DNA of 64,000 nucleotides from Colletotrichum lupini (lineage: Eukaryota > Ascomycota > Sordariomycetes > Glomerellales > Glomerellaceae), in contig NC_064675.1 in assembly GCF_023278565.1 (NCBI RefSeq), positions 62,001-126,000 on the forward strand, in the 5' to 3' direction. Made by a program: the position numbers and the translations under genes. Of this stretch, positions 40,680 to 53,100 are shown in pieces. Position 1 is the stretch's first letter; each line of letters opens with the position of its first letter. The notes below the pieces were generated by a model. The model was not told the DNA's origin. It did not search any database and saw only the letters and a program-made list of their open reading frames with translations.

Positions 40680-42164
40680 TCATAGCCAGAAGAGAGCAGT
40701 GGCAGCCACAAGTGCGGCAAAGGCGCTGGCGCCGAAAGAGGATTCACGGCGGAAGCCCTCACTTGTTGAGCCAGAGCTGCCACTGGAGCCACTGTTGCAG
40801 TCTTGCGAGAAGCCACTGTTGCCGCAACCGCTGCTGCTGCCGGAACCGGAGCCAGATGAATCACCGGAGCCTGAGCCAGAAGACCCGGAGCCGGAGGAGC
40901 TGCTACCACTGTCGCTGTGGTCGTTGCCCGTGCCAGAGCTGCTTCCACCCGGAATCGTGGCTGCTGAGGCGGTAGGCTGCGCCGCGGTGCCGGTGCCGGT
41001 GCCGGAAGCCGATGAGGCACCTGCGTTCATGTCGAGACCGGTGCCGAGAAAGCTCTTCAGAATGGTGTCCTTGTCGCTGTCCACCACAGTGTCGTTGGTA
41101 GCCTTCATGCTGTTGTAGTAGTAACTCTTCTTGCTGTTGGTGCCGGGAGAGCTCTTGGCATTGTAGCAGTTGATCTCGACATCCTTGACCATGGCATAGA
41201 AGTATCCGTTCTTCTTGATATCCTCGTGCTCCCAGTTGATGGGACCTCCGGCCCAGTCGATGGTACCCTTGGCGTTGGTGTCGGCACCACCGGGCCAGAT
41301 GGACAGCTGGACACGGGCGGGCGTTTGAGGGAAGTCCCACTGCTGGGCAGTCGCGTTCCATGTGTCGGAGCGCTTCTTGGTTCGGCCAACCTGACCGTCT
41401 ACCATCCACTTGATTTCATCGGGGGTCCACTCAATCTCGTACGTGTGCCAGTTGTTGAACGTGTCAGAGAGGGAGATATTGCCAGACTGGTCGTCTGTAA
41501 TGATTGTCAGCATCGAGCTCGGGTCAGGGGCCATGGCAAGTCGACTTACACTTGGGAATACCCTGGAAGTAGTAGTTGGTCTGGGACATCTCCAGGTCGG
41601 CGCCGACCCATTCGTAGTCGATCTCGTCCTTCACGTCGCCATACAAGATGAAAGCTGTCACGACACCAGGACCACGCGATGTCCTGATCTTTGCGGAGAC
41701 ACTACCGTACCAAAGGTAGGTAGAGGAGGCAAGGACAGTTCCGACGCTCTTAGCGGGCATCGTGAGGAGAACGGCCTCCTTGTTGTACAGCGCGGGCTCA
41801 CCTTGGGAAACCCAGTCGGCCTTGCTCGGATCACCGTAGTACTTGCTGATATCAACGATCTTGTCTAGCGAGTTCATGGACATCTTCTTGTCCTGGCAGA
41901 CGGGGGCGGGAACGCAGGCGTCGAGAGAAAAGGACATTCGGGGATCACAACCGCCGAGGCAGAAGGCACCGGTACCGCATTGGCCATATTCTGCGATGGT
42001 CAGAGACTCGAGTTTTTGGGCATTATGGATGATGATGACAACTTACGGGAGCAGCATGGTGCGCTCTCGGGGCACTTCTGGGTGAGGGAGCATGAGGGAG
42101 GCGTCTGGGCGAGGACGGTAGAAGCACCGAGGAGGGCAAGGCCCATGGGAAGAACCGACAACAT
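40680..42164 (-). CDS. Crh-type GH16 cell-wall transglycosylase, GPI-anchored, with CBM18-like module
   Basis: Exons 42047-42164, 41550-41990 and 40680-41494 (introns of 56 and 55 nt) encode 457 residues. Residues 1-19 are a signal peptide. Residues 25-70 are a hevein-like chitin-binding module with regularly spaced cysteines ('PCCSQYGQCGTGAFCLGGC'). The GH16 domain contains the catalytic motif DEIDYE at 161-166 (nucleophile Glu162, acid/base Glu166), the sugar-binding 'SLSDTFNNWHTYEIEWTPDE', and 'VQLSIWPGGADTNAKGT'. A Ser/Gly-rich stalk of about 90 residues leads to a hydrophobic GPI signal ('SAFAALVAATALFWL'). Crh enzymes (yeast Crh1, Utr2) join chitin to beta-glucan in the wall. Both splice junctions restore conserved sequence. 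Confidence 0.95.
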
Positions 42165-45100
42165 GTTGGAGTGAATGTGTGTGGTGCTGGGTGTGTATTA
42201 CGGAGTTACAACGGAGGAATCGAACAAAGAATTGCTGGCGACCCGCAGGCAAGTATGCGAGAAGATGTCGATATTGGTTTTACGAATCAAGTTCGAGGTT
42301 CGATGGTGATCTATTGGACTTTCGCCGCCCGCGGGTGACGGTGGGATGATGCCGGCGTGTTTACTGCCGCGGCGGGGAGGAATTCGGGTGTCTGATGACT
42401 TGTGTATCCGTCTGTGACAAGGGCGGAAAGTGGTCGTACAAGGCTCGTCCGAATGACCGGGTCGAGATCGAAATCGATATGGAAGTTGCTGATGTTCGGA
42501 AGATTAAAAACAGAGTTTGGCTGATAATCTGGGGATCCCGGCTTCGTGATTGACTCGAGTCGGCGTGGGTTCGGGACGGAACGATGGCGTTCGGACGATA
42601 GAGAATGGGAAAAGGTTTGTCTTGGGGGGCGCAACGAAAGTTTGCTTCAACAGGAGGAAGGTGTAGGAGAGAGTATTAAGCGATGGTAGTATGTAGTAAT
42701 TACAACGAGAAGCGTAGGTCAAGAACGAGTGAAGACCGTAGCGGACGAGATGAGTGCGTATGGAAGGGAAGAGTAGGTTGAAAGCCCAGGCCGCGAGAAT
42801 TAATTTGCGGGAAGGGATGGGTAGGGCGGGAGCAGTGGGAATGCACGGGAAGTCAAACCAGGACAGGACACCAGGAGGCAAGCGCTCACGGCGCTCATTG
42901 AGGTAGGTACCTTACCGTACCTAAGGTAGGTGGTGACTGCCCGTGTTGACTGTTGGGTTCACTGTTGCTCCTACCTTGCCTCGACTACCATTTAGCGTGC
43001 CTTGCTACGCCTTAGCACGCTTGGGAGGTAGGTAGGTACGAAGGGGCAGTTACAGTTACGCTTACCTGATTTACGCTTAACACGGATGCTGCGCCTCTTG
43101 CCTTGCTGTGTGTGTGTGTCTGTATTTGGGTGTAAATGGTCAGGTACCCAATGGAAGGCAGCTACAACGTCCATCAGCATCTCACCACCTTCAATCCATC
43201 TCTTCCATCGCCAGACAGGCCGACAAGCTTCACAGGCTGTGCTACTCCCCCTTTCTGAAATGCCCTCCAATCTACTCCGTACTACTGATAGTCATCAGAC
43301 ATCGTCTCCAGTTCTTCTCAGGGTCTTTCAGTGGCACGCAAGGGAGTATTGATGAATTCTCCAGGCTTCTCCTCGTCTTCCCTCGTCTCCTTCAACCTAT
43401 CCGCTACAGACCAATGGACCTAGGTGGGGCATCAAAGCCGCTCCTCATGCCCCCATTGGGACAAGCGTGGCATCATTTGGGTAGGCAAAGCCGGTTAGAG
43501 CCTGACCCTGGCCCTGGCCATGTGCCTTTCTTGAGGGAAACCTGGAAAAAGGAAATACGGGGGAAACAAGAACTGGAGTGCAGCTTCTCTCCTTCCATTG
43601 GTACCTCTTCGTTCGGAGAATGGTGTCCTCGTATTGGTCCAATCGCCACCTGCTCATCTTTTCTTCTCTGTGGATCCCCAAGATCATGATTTTCTGTCCA
43701 CTCATAGGCCACTCTTCAAAGCCACTTGTCCTCATTCAGGCTTAGCTCCGCATGATCTTACCAATACTTTCCTCACTTTGCCCACCAAAATTGGAAGATC
43801 ACGGCATCACTGATCAACTCCCCCGTGTCTTGCCACCCCTGGCTTTTCCCTCGGCCGTCCACTTTTTCAATTCGATTAAGTCTTGCTCTGCAGTGATTTT
43901 CGCCCCAGGTGCTCTGTGCGCCCCCGGTGCACGGGGCAAGAGCGGCATAGCGGCATGGGGACCGCGGGAAACACTCCTTTTCTCTCGACGTCGCCTGTCG
44001 CCTGTTGATCGCCTGTAATTGCTGGATGAACATGATCTGTCAGGCCATCAATGCAGCCATCGCAGCATACCTCAGCAACTCAGTTGGCACGTCGGGTAGG
44101 TAGCATGCTGGCCGTGTGTCACTGCACCCCCTGTGGCTCTGTGGCTGCATGTAGCTCCTAGAGGGCTTGCATCCTTCGTTGCACACACAGCCTTGACGCT
44201 TCATTGACAGGTGCTGCGTTGCGGCAGCCAAGGATCGAAGCACCAACAAGCCAACCACCCATCAAATGTCAAGATCGCACATGGCTGAGGACAATTTTCT
44301 TGCCATTGACATATCAAGTAGTAAACAATTGGCTTCCAACCCGTCGAGACGCCAGACTGAAATGTCCCGTCAACCAGATCAGCAGACTTTGGTGCATGAC
44401 GCCGTTTCTCCCACCGTTGGCGCATTTCATTGTCCCGTCTCCCATTGTTTATTTACCACATTCCTCGGAACCGGTCAAGCGCCGTCACATGCCACCAGCA
44501 CAAAAAACAACATCAAAGTCTCATCTTCTTTCCGCCGTTTTATCCGTAGACTAGCTCAGCAACGGTCGCCAAAAACAAAAACACATGAGAAACAACAGTA
44601 TCATAGAAGCTAAAAAGACAGAGAGCCAGGTCCTCGAGTCTTGCAACTTCCAACAGTGGATTGCGTGTTTGCCAATCATCTCCTTTTGTGATACGCCTTT
44701 CCCACGGTATGTCCTTTACGCACGACGCACACGCATGCATGCAGCGCCGTTGACAGACGAACACCGGCAGCGAGACCCTGGCCTGTTGTGCTCATGTGAC
44801 ACGAAAGTGCCCGATAGCCGCAAGATCGCGTACCTACCTTCGGTCAGGGTTGCCCCAGGCGTTCGTCTCCTTTGCATCATGTGAGAACGCGTCTAAGGGT
44901 CCTGAGAAAGGATGAACTCAAAGAGATACGGTAATGCTGGCATATACTAGTGCCGGGTAATCACGTACAGAGATATTTAAGAAGATGAGCCCTTTCTTAC
45001 ATACTTCCGTATTTAGAACGAAAAGAACAACAATTGTGAAAACGCGTAATACGAAGAGCTTTGCTCCCCGGTTAAACCGGAGATGATGTTTAGTCTTGAG

Positions 45101-47314
45101 ATTGCTACAGGGCCACCACGTAAAATCGTCAAAATTGTATCTTGAAGAATGGCGGTCACAAAAGCCGCGTGTACATGCCATTCATAATATCCTAAACTTA
45201 TGTCTTGCTTGTATTGTCGTCACTCACAGAAACAGCGTACATTGTATCCAGCAATTCTACCACCGGGGACTTACAAGTTTCAAGCGACACTAGAGCCTTA
45301 CTGGAGACGGTGAGTAGCGCACGAGGCTGACCGGAGGTTCGCTCAGCCGCCGAAATCCTGCGGGCATGATTGATAGAAAGTTCGTCCTCGGCAGCAGCCT
45401 CATGCAGTCAGATGGAGCTGACAACCGTCCAGTCTCGCCAGTGAAGGGTTTTGATCCAAATTATTTTCTACATGTTCGCTTGTGCTGAAAATGGATCTAT
45501 CTACAAACGATGGTCTCTCGGGGTGCGCGTTTGGTGAGACTCCAATATTGCTCTTCCTACTCCTTCTTCTTGGATCATATCCACGCTACCTATTTCAACT
45601 GAAGGCATGGCAGAAGATGCCCATATCGCGGGCTCATGGAGTAACCAGGATTGGCAGGTCAACAAAGCGTATGTTCAGAACGTCAAGAGAAGCCAAGGAT
45701 ATTGGCCCAGAGGAAGATGGGCAGCACATGCCCATATAACTGATGTAGGAATGATACTAAGCGCAGCCACAATCAACTCCGGCTTGTTGCATCGGCTTAT
45801 ATGAGTATTTTGTCATTGAATGCAATTTCGTACATCTGGTCACGTGTGCTGACGGATGCGACTGATGTGTAGTTATTCCACGGCGATTTACTACTCTTTC
45901 AAATACCTTTAGCCAAATATGAATAATATGAATAACTTGCCACGCTACCTATACAAACACTCACGAATCGCGATAACGGGATATGTTCGTAGTTTCAAGT
46001 CTTCGGCATTGCTACAAATGAACGATTGATATTTCGAGGGGGGGGGGGGGGGGGGGCTACGGTTGTCAATCAAACCAGCAGAATAATAGCAAGACTTCAG
46101 TAGTATCGCCAGTCATCCTAATGCCATACAACCTCATGGGACTATGCCTGTTCTCCACCACCTCGACCACAATTACGACGTATACATACATGTCTACAGA
46201 GCTCAGTATATCCGGCAGATTGCTCATACGTTCATGGTCGAGATCAATGATCCTTGTCACAACACGCAACCTCGGCCTGATTCTACTTTGACCATGAAGA
46301 CCATGGCATGATCCTTTTAACACCAGTCCGGAACTTCGCGTTTTCTAATCTTGATCTCAGTCCAGCTCCCATTCATCGTCACTGGACTTACAATGCCTCA
46401 CTCAGAAATCTGAGACGGCATGTGGTCTCTGCAAAGTCACATCAAACAGATTTCAATAGTCCATAACCTCAATTACTCACTCATCATACAGATTACATCT
46501 TCACCAAGTCCTCTCGCAGACCCGACGACGACGACAACAAAAACACAAATTCTCTCACACTAAAAGGGTATAGACTCGTCATGAATCGAAACAATTTCAC
46601 AATCCCGGTAACCGATTCCTTCTTCCTTCCTGCCATGACACCTTTCCCAAGCAAGCAACTTATTTTTCTGTGTGATTTGTCCTTGGACTTCGTCGACTGA
46701 CCTCTTCAATCAGTCTTGTCCACGCATCATTATATCCTCTTCCCCTCTGGCAATTAAGACATGGCATAAAAGGCGGGTTTCCGATGACTTGTGTTGGAAA
46801 ACCCTCCGCACATATCAACACCATATAGAAGGTCCTCCCGCATACGTGCGCACGCGCAGACCATCTCTCAAACGGGTATGGCAATCACCCGCCATCACTC
46901 AACTTCCTTTTCGTGTTGTGCTATGAAACTCCGAGCACACTGATAACAGGCAAGCCCCGCAAGGGCAAAACCGTCGTACATGAGGGCCAACACTCCTTCT
47001 AGACCCATCTCCCCCACATCCGCCGCAGCTAGAGGTTTTCGACCAGACGTGACCGTGCCGGAGACGTAGAGCTGAGACGTCGGGGGTAAAAAGTAATTAA
47101 AGTCCAGCCTCCAAATGAAAGAACGAAGAAAAAAAATTAACAAGTGCAAAGGGGGAATCGTCTTTTTTTCGAGTCCGGGTCGTTGTGATCGTCAGAACGA
47201 GAAAGAAGAAACACATTTGGTATATCCCAGCGCATCGAGACACTCCCAGCGCCGTTTCGCAGTGTTGCCCATCTCCCGAGTATCCTCAGAACCGCCGATG
47301 GAGCTGAGGTTCCT
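42165..47314. other. Gene-poor gap, 5.1 kb
   Basis: The first part is the leader and promoter of the Crh gene, with taggtacc/taaggta motifs near 42903-42930. The rest has no supported gene; it includes a 19-base G run at 46038-46056 and the 3' UTR of the SANT gene. Base composition becomes more AT-rich around 44.9-46.6 kb. No transposon ends recognised. Confidence 0.6.
46038..46056 (+). repeat. Poly-G run (19 nt)
   Basis: Uninterrupted G tract in intergenic DNA. Confidence 0.9.
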
Positions 47315-48826
47315 CTACCGGTTGGTCGGCTTGGCGTAGAGGTCTACGAATCATTTAGTATCGTTGATGTGGATGCGGCCGTACCGACGTGATGTTGAGA
47401 GAGGGCATACCGGGAAAGTGCTCCTTGGCGTACTGTTCGCAAGCCTTGGCGGGCTTGCCGACCTTTTGCCCGATGACCTTCCACTTGTTGTTTTCGTACT
47501 CCTTGATGGCATTGAGGAGTGCTTGGCTCTGTGACTTGTTAGCAAGCTTGAGGGAGAAAACGAGTACTAGAAGCATCTGCCACGAACCTCGTCTTCCGCG
47601 AACTCTGCGTAGTGCATGTCCTTGTACCAATGCTTCTTGACACTACCCTCAGTGCGAGTAGGGAACGTCTACACGCTCATGTTAGTAGGCTGCTAGTGAT
47701 GGGAGAATGGGGTAGCATAGATGAAACGAACCTTGGCAATCTCAGCCCAGCTGCTGCCGGCATCTCTCATCTGCTTCAGGCGAAGCTCCTCGGCCGGAGT
47801 CCAGGGGGTGTTTGTGCGGCTCTTCTTGGCCGGGGGAGGCTGAGGAGCCTGAGCGTTGGCATCTTCCGTGGCGGCGGGCTGAGCCTGGGGAGGAGGAGCG
47901 GCAACGGGAGGGTTGATCTGAGGCGGCGGGATGGGGGTAGCGGTGGGCGCAACGGGAGCAGGCGGCATGGGAGGGGCGCTAGTGACCGGCGGGGCCTGTT
48001 GAGCTGGGGCCGGGGCCGGACGCTTGCGGTTTCTGGGTGCCGGCTGCGGCTGAGGCGGGGGCTGAACAGCATGCTGCTGTTGTTGCTGCTGCTGCTGTTG
48101 CTGTTGCTGCTGGTGATGCTGCTGCTGGTGGTGGTGCTGTTGCTGCTGAGGATGGGGCTGGGCCTGGGGCGGCTGAGGCGGCTGAGGCACACTCATCGGA
48201 GGCTGGACCGGAGTGGGCTGGTGATGCTGCGGTGCCGGGCTCTGGTGAGGCGGCGCTCCGTACTGGAACTGTGGGTGCTGATCCCGACGAGACATGTCCT
48301 GCTGATAGGGGTGTTGAGGACTAGGATGGAGTGTTAGTAAAGTTTCATTCCGACGGGATCAACGTCGCGACTGGAGACGAGACTCCTGAGGACTAACGGC
48401 CCCTCGCGAGAGGTCGTGTTGCCCAGGCGTGCGTGCATGCATCGACGGCGGAAGGAAAAGGGTCATGTTATTGTTGTTGTTGTCCGTTACACCCTCTTTT
48501 GCGCCGCGGAGCAGGCCCAGCATGGCCGGGGTTGCTCAAAAGGAAAAGGTATTCCAGAGGTACATGTTCATGTACCCCTGGATCACGGGTAGGTGTCGGT
48601 ACACCGTACGCAGCCTCGCGGGGCGGAGGAGGATGGAAAGGGAAGGGGAGCGACCGAACGAACGAACGAACGGGACGGGGGAGAGCAAGAGTGACTTTGG
48701 GCACAGGGACGAAAGTAGAGATCGAGGGGTACAAGGTGGATGAGGTACTTACTGCATGTCGCTAGGCTGATGGGTGGAGTTGGAGTAGATGTACTCCGGC
48801 ACGGGGCCGACTTGCCACTGCTGCAT
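47315..48826 (-). CDS. Myb/SANT protein with two SANT repeats and polyglutamine region
   Basis: Five exons (48753-48826, 47732-48320, 47588-47668, 47411-47528, 47315-47343; introns of 432, 63, 59 and 67 nt) encode 296 residues. It starts 'MQQWQVGPVPEYIYSNSTHQ', then has a long Pro/Gln/His-rich region with a polyglutamine run and a basic 'RNRKRP'. The C-terminal third holds two Myb/SANT repeats: 'TPWTPAEELRLKQMRDAGSS...EIAKTFPTRTEGSVKKHWYKDM', and 'EDESQALLNAIKEYENNKW...VIGQKVGKPAKACEQYAKEHF'. After the last intron it ends 'PDLYAKPTNR'. Probably a nuclear DNA-binding regulator. If the last intron is retained, the end reads 'PSLNITSVRPHPHQRY' instead. Exons 2-4 are firm; the first exon and its 432-nt intron fit splice signals and phase but are less certain. 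Confidence 0.88.
48655..48672. repeat. CGAA tetranucleotide microsatellite
   Basis: Four and a half cgaa units inside intron 1 of the SANT gene. Confidence 0.85.
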
Positions 48827-49605
48827 GATCTAACAAGAGGTCCAAAGGTTAGTACCGTGTGTACCGTGGTCAATTGATTCGCGACCCGAAGAAACAAAAG
48901 ATAAAAAAAAAAGCTGTCGCGCAAGAGTCATGGGCGGGGCCCGCGCTGCGCCCGGAGGTAAGGCGCGAACGCGACACGGGCGCTTTCCGACGAGAAGAAA
49001 AAAAGGGTACATGATTGCCATTGTGTGTGGCGAAGATAACAGTGATGATAGAACCCAGCGTCCGGTAGAATCCTCAAAATGCGCGATGAAGACGAAGGTA
49101 TGAGATGGAACATGATTGAAGGTACAGACAGGAAGAGTGAAGCAGTCGAGTGCGCGCGCAGAGCAAGGCGTTGCTTATTGGGGGAGGATTCACCGACGTG
49201 CTTGCGAAGACGCGGTGAGGCAGAAAAACTTTGACGAGAGGGCGTCGACAACACGAACGAGCCTCGATGAGAAAGAGACGCGCGCGACAGCATCAACGCG
49301 GATGAAGCCAAGTGTATCTGTATGCGCGCGACGATTCCATGATTGAGGTACAAGTGGTGATTTGATCCTCAATCGGGACAACGGGTGAAAAGGAACATAG
49401 GAAATAGGGTGCAGGTACTTACGGGCAATGTAGTGGTAGTATTAACTCAACAACGATGCATAAACCGACGGGTTGATGGATGGGGAATATTTGGTCTCTG
49501 CTCTCTCGGGGGGTGGAAGAGAGACTTGGACCAAGCCTGAGTCGCAAAAGACAGGAAGCGGGTCACGCACACGCCCGGGGTTGGGAAGGGCTTTTTTTGG
49601 GCTTT

Positions 49606-49607
<2 letters not shown>

Positions 49608-49658
<51 letters not shown>

Positions 49659-49684
49659 GGGGAGGGGGGGGGGGGGGGGGGGGG

Positions 49685-49735
<51 letters not shown>
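49608..49735 (+). repeat. Long interrupted poly-G tract
   Basis: 128 bp of G with two A interruptions, about 0.8-0.9 kb before the SANT start codon (poly-C on that gene's sense strand). The exact length is unreliable. Confidence 0.85.
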
Positions 49736-49737
<2 letters not shown>

Positions 49738-50122
49738 TTGTGGGGGTGTTTGGGGGGGGGGGGGATGACGGATGGATGGGAGGGATGAGGTGAGGTGACG
49801 AAGTGACGAGGTAGAAAAGGATGGGAAGGAGTGGGAGTGGGAGTGGCAGTGGGAGGGGGGAAGGTGGAAGGGGGGGAGGGAGGGATGGTGCGAGGTAGAG
49901 GCGAGAATAAAGGGGACAAAGATACAAGGCGCGCGAGGCCGAGGACGTGTTTGCTTCAAGTACTCTTTTTTCTGGGGGTGGTTACTGCCGGGTTGTGTGG
50001 TGCGGCGGTGCGGCGTGCCTGCCTTGTGGTTCCAATTGACCTGGCTGGGCTGGTTGGCTGGCTGGTTGGGGTCGGGTGGCAGGTGCGTTGCGTAAGGTAA
50101 GGTAAGGAAGGCAGGTACTGTG

Positions 50123-50147
50123 TTGGTCTTGGTCTTGGTCTTGGTCC
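50123..50147. repeat. Hexanucleotide ggtctt repeat
   Basis: About four tandem ggtctt units in the coding desert. Confidence 0.85.
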
Positions 50148-53100
50148 AGGACTCTCGTTCAGTGTGTGTGCGCGCGGGCGGTGCCAACACGTGTGGTGCG
50201 GGCGACCGAAAGCGACGTACGGGACGCGACACGGAAAGTAAGAGGAAACAAAATAAAAACAAAAATGAGCACCTCAAGCGGCAGTGCAGCAATCAGTGAG
50301 GTGAGCAACGATAACGGCGAAAACCAGGTGGATCTTCGTAATGGACGGCAGGGAACGGCCGGAGCTGGAGACTGGAGAGGAGAGGCTGGCAAAACCCGGA
50401 AGGCTCAGGTGTGCAAGCAGGTGAAAGGTGTAATCGTCAGGTAATTGGACGTCAGGTGAAGGAAGGTGCGCTGCTGCGGCATAGAGCGACGCGGCGCGCG
50501 GTATTCGTTGGCGGGAAGGAATGGGTGATTTCCCTTTCGGTGTGGGGAACAAAGTGCGAATGACGGCACCCCGGAAGGCAGGAAGCGGTGGAAGGCTCAA
50601 AAAAATAAAAAAAATATACGGAAAGTACCGAAAGTTGCGGTGCCCTTGCTCTTTCCTGGTACAAGGTAATGAGGTGAAGGAGTCCAAATAAAGCAGACCA
50701 GGTAGGTAAAGTGAGGTGTGTGTGGTATATCGCGAGATAAGGTCTGGCAGGCAGGTAGTGACAAGTAGCGGCGGAGCCAGAACGAGGTAGCGTGATGTAT
50801 TCGTGAAGGACGTCGAGGTTCAGATAGACAGGCGCAAGTAGACACGAGTAGACAGGCAGCTGGAGGCAGTGCGCGAGATGTGCCGTGCGTTGCTTGTTGG
50901 TTCGCGCGTATGAGTTGGGTCCAGCTGGTGGTCGGTGGCGGTTCCTCGGATCAAGGGTCAATCAACAATGGACGGCGATCCTAAATTGGGTGCGTTTATC
51001 CGTACGGGCGGAGACAGCTAGGAATAGGTAATAGAGAGCGAGAAGAGCAATGACAGCTGTCTCAAACCAGTTTCTGGAGAGGCGATGGCGCGCGCGAGAG
51101 AGAGAGGGAGAGAAAGTGAGAGATGGAGCAAAGATAGATAGGAAGCTTCGGATACGGAGTACCTTATTGCGACGCGATTCGGTGTGTATGCGTGTACAAT
51201 GAGGTAAGACGTAGCCAACGTCTGCAGGAAAGGCAAAGAATTAGAAAAGTGGTGGACGTTGATGAGATAGGCCCAGTGAGTGATGCGTGTGTAATACTTG
51301 GTGGCAAAGGCGGAAAGAGATGGAGGTGCGTGGGATTGGCGGCGCGCAAGTGAGGCAAATGTGGTGACGACCGCAGCTATGGCGACAGCGACAGCGACAA
51401 TGCCAGATGGAAAGCTCTGTGAGCGATGATGAGGTGTGAGGTGAGATGAGGTGAGGTGAGGCGATTAACAATGACGGGCGACGATGGTGGAGATGTCCGT
51501 TCCCTTGCGGTTGCGGCAACGTCAAAGTGGTGTAGGTGTGGATAGATGCGCGACAATAGTGTGGGCGGCGGCAGCGCGTCTGTAGCTTTGGTGTCTGCTC
51601 ACCTTGGGATTTTCGTTGACCTTGAAGCTCTCAGAACTTTTCGGTCTGGGTAGGTAGGTATTCTTTGAGGTGAGGTTGAGGTGAAGCGCGTGAGGTGATG
51701 TATCCGTCAGAGTTGCGAGGTACCTGGCTGGGTGCGTAGTCGGGTACCGTGTATTCGCAGCTGTAGCTTTGTATGTAGCTGTATGGATACTTTGGTTTGC
51801 TGTAGCGGCAAGGACCTGAAGCAAAAGTGTGGAGGTGGAGCTTAAGCTGGTGCACACCTTGAGCTGATGATGTCGGGTTGGGTATCCGTAGTGTAGTGCA
51901 GGTTGGTTTGGGAACTTGGGACTTGAAAAATGGGAGTTGGGATGCTATGGCTCGCGATGACCCAAGTATGTACCTCTGATGGAAGTAACTTCCCAGTTCA
52001 CGGTGATGTTTCTGGTCGCCCTCTTTTTTTTTTCTGCTGGGAGAAAGTGGGTGGTGGAAGGGGTCAGGAGAGAAAATTGCTAAGGGGGAGGGGGAGGGCG
52101 AGGGAACATGGAAAAGAAACGAGGGAGGCAGGCGGGGGGAAAGGAGGGGCCACTCGACGCCATTTCAGCGGGTCCTCGGTCAGGCAGAAAGTGACGATAA
52201 CACTCCGACTATTAACCGGCAAGCTGCGCTGCTTCCACCTTTGCAGCCAAAACAGCACTGTTTGGCAGGAAGGCACCTTCCAATTTTCTATCTTTTTGCC
52301 TCGGTCATCGACATTCAACCACCGGCACAGACCGTCTTCCCCTCGCTCTGCACGGATCACTTTTACTTGTCACTCGACACTTCGTCATGGCTCAATGCTC
52401 AGTGGCTGCTCCGTGCCTTGTCCCTGTTCCACTTTTCCTCGTCCATCCGGGCAGCTGCCAGTTGTTCACCTCACCTCAATCTATCAGGTCATCCCATCCA
52501 GAGGCAAGTTCCAAGCAGGTACGTACGACAGAGAAGTACTTTCTACTTTCCTTTGCCAGCGATACGATCCGATGCGATTGTGAACCACGCCCGTGTGCTG
52601 CCGCTGCTCGTATCTCGTTGTACCCAGATAGGTTATTAGCCAGAAAGACAGCTTCCTTACTATGTACGCGTTGGACACACCGAGTTTGTCGGTCAGATCT
52701 GACAGCTCGCTCGCCTCGGACCCTTCGGCCATGCGCTCCTGCCGTGTGTCGTGTCGCTCGCTGCTGCGCTTTGCCTGAAGTTGATGACTGAGGTCACTGG
52801 ACACAAGCGTTTCTTCTTGCGGGGAAACCCACATCACCTCACCGCACCTCATCTCAGCCACTTCCCTCATCCAACCTTCAACCAGGTGTGCCAGGCAAAT
52901 GGCAACCCCTCTGAGCCACTTTTATTTCATCTTGTTTGCCTGACTGAATGGCCAACTGGCGAGGCAGCAAGTAAGGTGCTCCAACGACTGGTTGACCATT
53001 GACGGGAGCTGGAGGGGAAACACGAGAGGACGGGAAACACAAGTTGAAAAGTTTATCGCATAATCTCTCAGCCTCGTCCCCTCCACCAACCTCCATCTTC

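Noticed and set aside
44900..46600. AT-richer stretch as a possible RIP-mutated transposon
   Set aside because: No terminal repeats, target-site duplication or degraded transposase frames could be seen by eye.
49473..49793. Glycine-rich frames on the plus strand
   Set aside because: Pure translation of a homopolymer, not a gene.
49447..50292. 281-codon frame with long polyproline on the minus strand
   Set aside because: Produced by the poly-G tract; no conserved sequence on either side.
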